The translations under genes and the position numbers were made by a program. 6,689 nt of DNA from Candidatus Borrarchaeota archaeon. GTDB taxonomy: Archaea; Asgardarchaeota; Sifarchaeia; Borrarchaeales; Borrarchaeaceae. Positions within the stretch are counted from its first letter, which is position 1, and every line of letters starts with the position of its first letter. Positions 1 through 3,977 of this stretch are shown one piece after another. The notes under the pieces are model-generated. The model did no database searches, had not been told where the DNA came from, and saw only the letters and a list, made by a program, of their open reading frames with translations. The stretch lies in the NCBI GenBank assembly GCA_016840645.1, contig JAEORY010000219.1, positions 1 through 6,689 on the forward strand, in the 5' to 3' direction.

Positions 1-15
1 TTTGACGGTTGCCAT
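1..15 (-). CDS. 5' end of a gene leaving the left edge
   Basis: Only the first five codons (M-A-T-V-K) are in the window, so the product cannot be named. The start is well supported. An AAGGAG ribosome binding site lies at 21-26, five bases before the ATG at 13-15. A TATAAT -10 element lies about 28 bases upstream, at 43-48. The gene therefore probably opens its own transcript rather than depending only on read-through from the genes to its right. Its Shine-Dalgarno is one of the best matches in the window, which suggests efficient translation. Confidence 0.75.
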
Positions 16-42
16 TTTTTCTCCTTTAAAATGGTTGCGTCT

Positions 43-70
43 ATTATACTTTAGATTTAATTAATGTACA
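43..70 (-). promoter_or_regulatory. Sigma70-like early promoter (P1)
   Basis: On the minus strand a perfect TATAAT -10 (43-48) is separated by 16 bases from a TGTACA -35-like hexamer (65-70), preceded by G (heptamer GTGTACA). The -35 overlaps the last codons and stop of the 61-249 gene. The predicted start is near base 36, giving a leader of about 20 bases before the ATG at 15. The same heptamer type and spacing recur at three other sites in the window, which makes chance less likely. Confidence 0.65.
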
Positions 71-249
71 CGAACTCTTTCAAAAGAAGCTAACCAAAGA
101 TCTGATAGCTTGATAGGGTTGTTTTTGTATGTAAATCGAATATATTTTTTATCTTCAACTTTGCCAACTAAATTGTTTTCTTTGTCAAAAACGCTATCTT
201 TTTTGAGAATTAGACCAAAAACATCGCAATATATTTTTAGATAGTTCAT
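61..249 (-). CDS. Small unrecognised protein (62 aa)
   Basis: I do not recognise this protein. The N-terminal part (residues 1-16) is moderately hydrophobic. The middle alternates charged and beta-prone residues (about 17-45), including a V-G-K and a K-K-Y-I-R-F-T-Y strand-like stretch, and suggests a small beta-rich fold. No signal peptide or clear membrane segment is seen. The ATG (247-249) overlaps the TGA of the upstream 246-464 gene as ATGA, the usual arrangement for translational coupling, and this supports both genes. It is the last gene of the leftmost minus-strand run, and its 3' end carries the -35 of the next promoter. No function can be proposed. Confidence 0.7.
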   Translation of the reverse strand: MNYLKIYCDVFGLILKKDSVFDKENNLVGKVEDKKYIRFTYKNNPIKLSDLWLASFERVRVH

Positions 250-464
250 TTTTTGAATACTCTACTTATTTTTACTTTTTTAAATTCTTGAGTTTCTTCT
301 TTGTCTTCTTCTTCTGGCGCATAAGGAGTATCACCCAGTGTCTGCTTTCCAGATCTTTCTTCCCAATAAGGATGCCCGGTTCCGTATCCTCTTGAGACTC
401 TTAAGTGTGTAGCCTGTCCTTCCATTTCTTCTAGAAGAAGTTTTATTATTTCTAAGTCTGTCAC
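246..464 (-). CDS. Small acidic-tailed protein (72 aa), GTG start
   Basis: This 72-aa protein is not recognised. The first 15 residues are a Leu/Ile/Glu-rich helix, followed by a polar, Gly/Tyr-containing segment (about 22-50, with R-G-Y-G-T-G-H-P-Y-W). A very acidic run (51-60) comes next, then a basic C-terminus. I chose the GTG at 462-464 because an AGGAG ribosome binding site (470-474) lies five bases upstream and an in-frame TGA directly precedes the GTG. The 3' end overlaps the next gene as ATGA. Bases 331-464 are also open in another minus-strand frame (see 331-570). The strong ribosome binding site and downstream coupling make this the better-supported of the two. Confidence 0.75.
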   Translation of the reverse strand: MTDLEIIKLLLEEMEGQATHLRVSRGYGTGHPYWEERSGKQTLGDTPYAPEEEDKEETQEFKKVKISRVFKK

Positions 465-570
465 TCAAACTCCTAGATTTGATTGCATGCTTAACAACTT
501 GATAGTAGACAGCAGGCACTACAATTATAGTTGTAAATAAATATTCAGAAAGACTTAATTTATTTTCCAT
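331..570 (-). CDS. Possible small membrane protein (79 aa) overlapping the next gene
   Basis: The ATG at 568-570 overlaps the last codons of the 560-760 gene, matching the overlap habit of its neighbours. Residues 9-28 form a convincing hydrophobic segment (S-E-Y-L-F-T-T-I-I-V-V-P-A-V-Y-Y), so this would be a single-pass membrane protein with its N-terminus at or near the membrane. After about residue 36 the composition becomes Arg/Lys/Ser-rich and lies out of frame over the first 134 bases of the 246-464 gene. That half looks like a shadow translation. No clear Shine-Dalgarno is present. Without this gene, bases 465-559 would be empty in an otherwise gapless run. The N-terminal half may be real, with a C-terminus extended by loss of an earlier stop. 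Confidence 0.45.
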   Translation of the reverse strand: MENKLSLSEYLFTTIIVVPAVYYQVVKHAIKSRSLSDRLRNNKTSSRRNGRTGYTLKSLKRIRNRASLLGRKIWKADTG

Positions 571-760
571 AATTTTGTATCAATATTGTAAGAAGGCTTA
601 GTGCAGGAATACCAAAAACTGCAATAGAAAGAATCAAATTTATGCCATCTAAAAACTTACCAAAACTATCGATAGACTCTTTGTCCCATTGTTCATCAGC
701 GCCCAAAGGGTATTTAACTACATAGATAAAATCTTTAATTTTCTTTTTTAACTTCTTCAT
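560..760 (-). CDS. Small single-pass membrane protein (66 aa)
   Basis: This is an unrecognised 66-aa protein. The N-terminus is strongly basic (M-K-K-L-K-K-K-I-K), followed by an amphipathic stretch with an acidic patch (about 20-30). A long hydrophobic segment covers about residues 40-63 (I-N-L-I-L-S-I-A-V-F-G-I-P-A-L), so it is probably an inner-membrane protein with a cytoplasmic basic N-terminus. The ATG (758-760) lies inside the 3' end of the VOC gene (26-base overlap). No good Shine-Dalgarno is visible, so translation is probably coupled to that gene. Small membrane proteins in phage early regions often modify the host envelope or exclude other phages, but nothing here shows which. Confidence 0.7.
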   Translation of the reverse strand: MKKLKKKIKDFIYVVKYPLGADEQWDKESIDSFGKFLDGINLILSIAVFGIPALSLLTILIQNYGK

Positions 761-1073
761 ATTTTATAAACTCAACAAAATTACCAGAAGGGTCTTTAGC
801 ATAGAAAGACTTTGAACCATCCCTATGAAGCTTCCAACCATGATTAGGAAACATTGTATTTAGAATATCTTCTTGCTCTTCGCTTTCTACTCTAAAAGCA
901 ATATGAGGCGGATGCTGTTTAGGAGTGACAAAAGCAATTTTAGATCCCTCAGTCTCTAAAAACGCCCACGTATTATCCTGGTATAAGACTTTTGCGTCGT
1001 CCCACATTTTCTTATACCACTTGACAGACTCGTCAATATCTGTTGACAACACAGCAACATGGTCAAGTTTCAT
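735..1073 (-). CDS. VOC/glyoxalase-fold protein (112 aa)
   Basis: The protein matches a single vicinal-oxygen-chelate module. It opens with L-D-H-V-A-V (residues 3-8), followed by a helix with S-V-K-W-Y (about 16-20). P-H-I-A-F-R-V spans 56-62. It closes with D-P-S-G-N-F-V-E-F (94-102). His5, His57 and Glu101 fall at the usual metal-ligand positions; the fourth ligand could be Glu40. Family members include glyoxalase I, extradiol dioxygenases and fosfomycin-modifying enzymes, usually working as dimers or paired modules. The substrate cannot be read from sequence. I chose the ATG at 1071-1073 over an upstream in-frame start at 1091, because it overlaps the preceding stop as TAATG and begins exactly at the first beta strand. 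The fold call is firm and the chemistry is unknown. Confidence 0.85.
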   Translation of the reverse strand: MKLDHVAVLSTDIDESVKWYKKMWDDAKVLYQDNTWAFLETEGSKIAFVTPKQHPPHIAFRVESEEQEDILNTMFPNHGWKLHRDGSKSFYAKDPSGNFVEFIKYEEVKKEN

Positions 1074-1456
1074 TAGTTCCAGCCAATGCAAACAACCTTG
1101 TTGGGGTCAATATTGAATATTTCATTATTAATTGCAAAATAATTTGAAGTATCATTTTGATTAATAGTTATAGGAATTACTTCAATGTTATTTCTAACTG
1201 GTACGAACGTCTTTCTATTAATGCTATAGAAGTATTCTATATCCTTTGACAAAGAGAGCATATAGGATGGACCGGACATTTCATTTACGACATCATCGTC
1301 CCAGTCTGCATCAAGTAACTTTTGAAGCATTTCTTCTACATCTTCAGTATTTACTTTAAGTTCTTCAATTGACTCAAAGTTTTTTTCTAACTCTTCTATA
1401 GTACTATCATCATTACTACCAGAAAGAGTTTCTAGAACAGGTTTGTCTTTTTTCAA
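1073..1456 (-). CDS. Acidic two-part protein (127 aa), TTG start
   Basis: This protein is not recognised. Residues 12-60 are strongly acidic and helical (many Glu/Asp, including D-W-D-D-D). Residues about 64-126 are beta-rich, ending N-I-D-P-N-K-V-V-C-I-G-W-N, which resembles a small barrel-type domain. The frame is open upstream to 1606, but that extension overlaps the complete 1458-1625 gene out of frame and is probably a shadow. The TTG at 1454-1456 sits two bases after that gene's TGA, with GGA about seven bases upstream, so I place the start there. The 3' end overlaps the VOC gene as TAATG. The longer form would add a hydrophobic N-terminus (V-I-L-V-I-A-F-I) and remains possible. Confidence 0.65.
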   Translation of the reverse strand: MKKDKPVLETLSGSNDDSTIEELEKNFESIEELKVNTEDVEEMLQKLLDADWDDDVVNEMSGPSYMLSLSKDIEYFYSINRKTFVPVRNNIEVIPITINQNDTSNYFAINNEIFNIDPNKVVCIGWN

Positions 1457-1457
1457 G

Positions 1458-1625
1458 TCATTTTCCTTTTTTAGATCTGTGTTCTTCAATATCTTGTTCA
1501 GTTGCTTCACGAAGGAAATAAAAGCTATAACTAGTATAACCTTCGTGACGATCCACTTCGCTATATTTGACAAGATACGTTGTACCATTAACCTCTCTAA
1601 GTTCAATCCTCTCGCGAATCGCCAT
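1458..1625 (-). CDS. Short unrecognised protein (55 aa)
   Basis: This short gene is easily missed. From the ATG at 1623-1625 the product begins M-A-I-R-E-R-I-E-L-R-E-V, continues through a Tyr-rich middle (T-S-Y-S-F-Y-F-L-R-E, about 31-40) and ends in a charged S-K-K-G-K tail. The alternating pattern N-G-T-T-Y-L-V-K-Y (13-21) suggests beta strands. A GAGGA ribosome binding site (1631-1635) lies five bases before the ATG. The start lies inside the 3' end of the 1603-1773 gene, and the TGA (1458-1460) is followed almost at once by the TTG of the next gene. This packing is the main evidence that it is real. Confidence 0.65.
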   Translation of the reverse strand: MAIRERIELREVNGTTYLVKYSEVDRHEGYTSYSFYFLREATEQDIEEHRSKKGK

Positions 1626-1773
1626 AGGAATCCTCGCTTATAAATATATCTCTATTAGAAATATAGTTAAAACGATCTTCAATAATCTTTTTATCAATTC
1701 TCTCGACCAGATCTTTCTCAGATTCTTTAGGCTCTCTATGATGTAGATAGTACTTTTTTAAAACTTCTTTCAC
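1603..1773 (-). CDS. Short charged protein (56 aa), GTG start
   Basis: This is the first gene after the promoter at 1799-1826. The product begins M-K-E-V-L-K-K-Y-Y-L-H-H-R-E-P, has a Lys/Glu-rich helical middle (about 15-34) and ends in an acidic tail (S-E-D-S-Y-G-D-S-R-E-D). The GTG start (1771-1773) is preceded at six bases by AGGA (1780-1783). Its last 23 bases overlap the next gene in a different frame. No family is recognised. The ribosome binding site, the promoter immediately upstream and the gapless join to the following gene support it as a true gene. Confidence 0.65.
   Translation of the reverse strand: MKEVLKKYYLHHREPKESEKDLVERIDKKIIEDRFNYISNRDIFISEDSYGDSRED
1639..1646 (+). promoter_or_regulatory. 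Orphan TATAAATA box, antisense to genes
   Basis: This exact T4-type late-promoter octamer is on the plus strand but has no plus-strand gene after it. Transcription from here would run antisense over the 1603-1773 gene. On the minus strand it reads TATTTATA and lies 13 bases before the ATG at 1625. In DNA this rich in A/T the octamer is expected about once or twice by chance, so function is unproven. Confidence 0.2.
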
Positions 1774-1798
1774 TTAAATTCCTATGTTTCTTAAATGT

Positions 1799-1826
1799 AT
1801 AATAACTTAAGTGAAATAAGTTTACA
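1799..1826 (-). promoter_or_regulatory. Sigma70-like early promoter (P2)
   Basis: The minus strand carries TATTAT (1799-1804) and, 16 bases upstream, TGTAAA (1821-1826) preceded by A. This is the same heptamer type and spacing as the other three promoters in the window. The predicted start near 1792 gives a leader of about 19 bases before the GTG at 1773. The A/T palindrome at 1833-1848 sits where an UP element would act. The promoter would serve the run from 1773 down to 61. Confidence 0.6.
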
Positions 1827-1832
1827 TACTTT

Positions 1833-1848
1833 GATTTTTTAAAAAATC
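1833..1848. repeat. Perfect 16-bp A/T palindrome upstream of P2
   Basis: The sequence is GA, six T, six A, TC, a perfect palindrome with no loop. It spans the TAA of the 1839-2165 gene and lies just upstream of the P2 -35. With neither a GC stem nor a loop it is a poor intrinsic terminator. It more plausibly acts as a bent A-tract or UP-like element, or as a dimeric protein site. That role is inference. Confidence 0.4.
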
Positions 1849-2165
1849 TTTGAAGCCGCAACTGCAGCAGCCATCAAAAACTGAACTACAGCAAATACTG
1901 TGACGGCTTTTGTCCTAAAAAGCTTTAATTCTTGTACTTCGCCAACAAGCGATTTAAGTTGTGTAGGAGAAGTCACATCGTCAATTTTAGACTTCCACTC
2001 TCTCAGTTCATCAACTTTATCTTCTTTTGCTCTAATTGCAGCTAACTCTTGCTTTACATCAAGAAGCTCAGACCTCAAAGACTCAATGCCTGTAGCTAAA
2101 GTCTCAAGCTCTTTTAAGACTAGTCGAGAATATTCTCCCCATCCATTTTGATTATCTGAACTCAT
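1839..2165 (-). CDS. Coiled-coil protein with C-terminal membrane anchor (108 aa)
   Basis: The protein has a short polar N-terminus with N-G-W-G-E-Y (7-12), then a long heptad-like coiled coil (about 14-62, with L-K-E-L-E-T-L and L-L-D-V-K-Q-E-L-A-A-I). A linker and a second short coil (68-84) follow. A hydrophobic anchor covers 87-105 (A-V-T-V-F-A-V-V-Q-F-L-M-A-A-A-V-A). This is a tail-anchored layout with the coil in the cytoplasm. It resembles in outline small phage membrane-associated coiled-coil proteins such as XhlA, but I cannot assign that family. The ATG overlaps the PAS gene's TGA as ATGA, and GAGG (2171-2174) lies five bases upstream. It is the last gene before P2. Confidence 0.8.
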   Translation of the reverse strand: MSSDNQNGWGEYSRLVLKELETLATGIESLRSELLDVKQELAAIRAKEDKVDELREWKSKIDDVTSPTQLKSLVGEVQELKLFRTKAVTVFAVVQFLMAAAVAASKIF

Positions 2166-2677
2166 GATGACCTCAATTGACTTACTAAATTATACATTGG
2201 ATTTTTTTCTATAATCTGAACCAAAGACTTTTTGCAATCTTCAGGAAAAGCTTTTGCCAAATCTAGAATTTCAATAACAGTTGTGACGTCCCAAGAACAT
2301 CCATAAACAATACTTTCTCCGTTTTCTTTTACTGGAATTAAAGTTGTTAAAAATGTAGAGCCATCTTCATAACTAAGGTAGGTTTGTTTTGACCCATCAA
2401 GCGCGTTTTTGTGACGATGAATATTTATTTCGTTCATGTTGTCACATGTAAAAGCGTCTCTTAACGTTCCGTTTTTTAAAACTTTTCCTTTGATTTGACC
2501 CTTTAAAGACTTTTTGTTTTTTACTCTAATTCTTAGTTTTTCATCTACAGACCAGACAAAAGTTCTTACTGGAATCTCTTTAAAAAAAGACTGATAAAGC
2601 GAAAGTTCTTGAATTCTCTTTTCTTCTTGACGAGAAATATTTTCAGTCAACACCTTTAGTTTTTCTAAATTTTTCAT
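2162..2677 (-). CDS. Stand-alone PAS-domain protein (171 aa)
   Basis: An N-terminal helical, charged stretch (about 1-27, E-N-I-S-R-Q-E-E-K-R-I-Q-E-L) leads into a region with the PAS fold's pattern (28-135). It contains F-V-W-S-V-D-E-K-L-R-I (40-50), then T-L-R-D-A-F (71-76), then H-R-H-K-N-A-L-D-G (87-95). Y-L-S-Y-E-D-G-S-T-F-L-T-T-L-I-P-V (100-116) follows, ending in Y-G-C-S-W-D-V-T (125-132). The H-R-x-A-L-x-G and W-D-V-T signatures are typical of PAS sensor domains. A helical tail of 36 residues follows, with no kinase, cyclase or DNA-binding output domain. Ligand is unknown. I prefer the ATG at 2675-2677 over TTG at 2683, because GGCGGAAC then lies at a better distance. Confidence 0.75.
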   Translation of the reverse strand: MKNLEKLKVLTENISRQEEKRIQELSLYQSFFKEIPVRTFVWSVDEKLRIRVKNKKSLKGQIKGKVLKNGTLRDAFTCDNMNEINIHRHKNALDGSKQTYLSYEDGSTFLTTLIPVKENGESIVYGCSWDVTTVIEILDLAKAFPEDCKKSLVQIIEKNPMYNLVSQLRSS

Positions 2678-2690
2678 CAGCAAGTTCCGC

Positions 2691-2930
2691 CTAAGAATTT
2701 AAAAGAAAACGCCTGACTATGTGTCTAAGCTTTTGTTCACTTAAAACAGCATGGTCAGGCGTTTCAAGAAGACCCATGTCTTCTAGGTATTTTGCAATTT
2801 GCTTATAGACGGGTGTATCAGCGTCTCTATAACTTCCGCTATGTCCTCCTGGCCAACCTCCGTGTGAAGTTGGCTGATCTAAATAAAGATCTTTAAGCTT
2901 GCTACTTTTTGTCTTCTTCTTTTTGCTCAT
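2691..2930 (-). CDS. Lys-rich N-terminus protein with SHGGWP motif (79 aa)
   Basis: Three regions are visible. First is a very basic N-terminus (M-S-K-K-K-K-T-K-S-S-K-L-K). Second is a short Gly-rich segment with P-T-S-H-G-G-W-P-G-G-H-S (20-31). Third is a helical C-terminal half with V-Y-K-Q-I-A-K-Y-L-E-D-M-G-L-L (41-55) and Q-K-L-R-H-I-V-R-R-F (66-75). I do not recognise a named family. The basic start and His/Trp-containing loop could suit nucleic-acid binding, which is inference. The ATG (2928-2930) lies 29 bases inside the upstream 2902-3105 gene. There is no evident Shine-Dalgarno, so translation is probably coupled. Confidence 0.75.
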   Translation of the reverse strand: MSKKKKTKSSKLKDLYLDQPTSHGGWPGGHSGSYRDADTPVYKQIAKYLEDMGLLETPDHAVLSEQKLRHIVRRFLLNS

Positions 2931-3105
2931 GATAACGATACAACCGACTTAAAACTAACAGGCTTCCAGATAAAGCCGCAATTTTAAATAGGTTCCAATC
3001 ATGCAAAGTGACCGACAAACCCATTAACAAGACGTTGGTAACGATGCATGCATCCGTCATCGCATTTACAAATTGTCTACTAGCATCTTGTATTTGCTTA
3101 TTCAC
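2902..3105 (-). CDS. Small membrane protein (67 aa), GTG start uncertain
   Basis: Two hydrophobic stretches are visible: A-C-I-V-T-N-V-L-L-M-G-L-S-V (about 19-32) and I-A-A-L-S-G-S-L-L-V-L-S (about 42-53). They are joined by the short turn L-H-D-W-N. The tail is charged (H-E-Q-K-E-E-D-K-K). The protein is probably a two-helix hairpin in the inner membrane with both ends in the cytoplasm. The GTG at 3103-3105 is the first start after an in-frame stop at 3124-3126, but no ribosome binding site precedes it. An alternative ATG (3058-3060) would remove 15 residues and also lacks one. The minus-strand octamer TATTTATA directly abuts the GTG. No family is recognised. Confidence 0.65.
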   Translation of the reverse strand: MNKQIQDASRQFVNAMTDACIVTNVLLMGLSVTLHDWNLFKIAALSGSLLVLSRLYRYHEQKEEDKK

Positions 3106-3113
3106 TATAAATA
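3106..3113 (+). promoter_or_regulatory. Second orphan TATAAATA box, antisense to tilS cluster
   Basis: This is an exact late-promoter octamer on the plus strand with no plus-strand gene downstream. A transcript from it would run antisense through the 3124-3327 gene and the tilS-like gene, towards the true late promoter at 3937. On the minus strand it reads TATTTATA and touches the GTG start of the 2902-3105 gene. It may be chance or a functional antisense site; nothing in the sequence decides. Confidence 0.22.
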
Positions 3114-3123
3114 AGTATACAAG

Positions 3124-3327
3124 TTATTCTCTAATTACACGAAGATCTTGTGCTTTCATGTCATAAACTTTACCGTCAAGTTCACTCAAGAACTTAATTC
3201 TACGCATCTTAGAAAATGCGCCGACGCCGTTTCCAGCAGTTACTGGTACATAATAGATTTCTTGAACAACTCCGCGATTACTCATGTGGTATAGCGCTTC
3301 TACTTTGTCACCAACCCTGACGTTCAT
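3124..3327 (-). CDS. Small SH3-barrel-like protein (67 aa)
   Basis: The product opens N-V-R-V-G-D-K-V-E-A-L-Y and continues N-R-G-V-V-Q-E-I-Y-Y-V-P-V. That is the V-x-x-G-D-x-V ... G-x-V-x-x-I pattern of small SH3-like or KOW-type beta barrels. It ends in a charged segment (A-Q-D-L-R-V-I-R-E). This is a fold-level resemblance, not a family assignment; such barrels often bind nucleic acid or protein partners. The frame is open back to 3396, but the ATG at 3325-3327 has an AAGGAG site about ten bases upstream, inside the tilS-like gene. The extra N-terminal residues would be a shadow of that gene. It overlaps the tilS-like stop by 20 bases and is probably coupled to it. Confidence 0.75.
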   Translation of the reverse strand: MNVRVGDKVEALYHMSNRGVVQEIYYVPVTAGNGVGAFSKMRRIKFLSELDGKVYDMKAQDLRVIRE

Positions 3328-3925
3328 CTTCAATCTCCTTAAGGTATTTTTTCTTAATGGTCTTATGCAGACCCGGGTTAATCTCAAGACAATCATACAG
3401 TATTTTGTTTCGAATTAAAACACGGGGTCGATCAGTCAAAAGGTTAGTTTCGTCGATATAAAAAGGCAGATTATTATAGTTGCAATACTCTACTAGCTTT
3501 TCTTTTCTAGTCAAGAGAAAAGGCCGAAGATAGTTACCACGAATTCGCGGAATAAGCTTTCCTTCTCCATGAAGCGATGAAAAGATCCACCACTCAACAG
3601 CATCATCAAGATGGTGCGCAGTGGCCACAGGGCGCTCTGCCTGATCCAGGAAGTCATATCTTGCATCTCTCCAGGTTGCCTCAAGGCCCTTACTTTTCTG
3701 TTCAACAGAAGACAACGTGGTCATTCTAAGAGGAACATTTAAATGCTTGCAAAGCCTTGTTACGACATAAGCAGATTCATCTGACGTCTTTGTTCCGTGA
3801 TGCACAAAAGCAGCAGAGACATCTCTGCGACTCTTTGTAAGAAATCCAAGAAGCGCGACAGAGTCAGGTCCTCCGCTGAGCGCTACTTCAACTTTCTTTG
3901 GAATCTTGCATGCAAGTTTAAACAT
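3308..3925 (-). CDS. tilS-like: TilS-like PP-loop ATPase, catalytic domain only (205 aa)
   Basis: TilS adenylates and then adds lysine to C34 of tRNA-Ile(CAU), so that it reads AUA codons. The N-type PP-loop S-G-G-P-D-S lies at 17-22. V-H-H-G-T (41-45) stands where TilS has its H-G motif. E-A-T-W-R-D-A-R-Y-D-F-L (82-93) matches the family's E-x-x-x-R-x-x-R-Y-x-F-L. T-A-H-H-L-D-D (102-108) and L-R-P-F-L-L-T-R-x-E (133-141) are conserved. D-E-T-N ... I-R-N-K-I (158-175) matches the D-x-S-N ... R-N-x-I region. Bacterial TilS is about 430 aa; this is the catalytic half only. The usual Q-x-E-T after HHxDD reads A-V-E-W. GGTAGG (3931-3936) lies before the ATG. A related PP-loop thiolase on another tRNA is the main alternative. 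Confidence 0.8.
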   Translation of the reverse strand: MFKLACKIPKKVEVALSGGPDSVALLGFLTKSRRDVSAAFVHHGTKTSDESAYVVTRLCKHLNVPLRMTTLSSVEQKSKGLEATWRDARYDFLDQAERPVATAHHLDDAVEWWIFSSLHGEGKLIPRIRGNYLRPFLLTRKEKLVEYCNYNNLPFYIDETNLLTDRPRVLIRNKILYDCLEINPGLHKTIKKKYLKEIEDERQGW

Positions 3926-3936
3926 TTTTACCTACC

Positions 3937-3944
3937 TATAAATA
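3937..3944 (+). promoter_or_regulatory. T4-type late promoter box
   Basis: The exact octamer TATAAATA, which T4 gp55-directed RNA polymerase recognises as a single -10 element, lies 33 bases before the ATG of the only plus-strand gene. Initiation near 3950 would leave a leader of about 28 bases. Correct strand and spacing upstream of a lone opposite-strand gene make this the one convincing late promoter among the window's three copies of the octamer. Confidence 0.7.
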
Positions 3945-3945
3945 T

Positions 3946-3973
3946 ATTATAATGTGTATTATTGGGATTTGCA
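3946..3973 (-). promoter_or_regulatory. Sigma70-like early promoter for the tilS cluster (P4)
   Basis: The minus strand has TATAAT (3946-3951) and, 16 bases upstream, TGCAAA (3968-3973) preceded by G, in the same architecture as P1-P3. Its predicted start (about 3939) falls inside the plus-strand late box. The early leader is about 14 bases, just enough for the GGTAGG ribosome site. It probably drives 3925 down to 1839. Confidence 0.65.
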
Positions 3974-3977
3974 CACC

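Noticed and set aside
925..1643. Plus-strand open frames at 925-1116 and 1443-1643
   Set aside because: They lie opposite well-supported minus-strand genes, have Ser/Cys/Phe-rich antisense-like composition and no promoter or ribosome site.
1771..1813. Inverted repeat CACTTAA ... TTAAGTG around the 1773 start
   Set aside because: A seven-base arm with a long A/T-rich gap is easily chance; no supporting signal.
1900..2151. Plus-strand open frame of 83 codons
   Set aside because: It is fully antisense to the coiled-coil gene; its Ser-rich product is typical of a reverse-strand shadow.
3114..3139. Possible promoter TGTAAT ... TATACT before the 2902-3105 gene
   Set aside because: The spacer is only 14 bases and does not match the other four promoters.
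3511..3705. Second minus-strand frame inside the tilS-like gene
   Set aside because: It is fully inside a gene with clear family motifs and has no independent signal.
3954..3977. GTG at 3954 as start of the plus-strand gene
   Set aside because: It would lie only about four bases after the predicted late transcript start, with no room for a ribosome site; the ATG at 3978 also begins the targeting helix directly.
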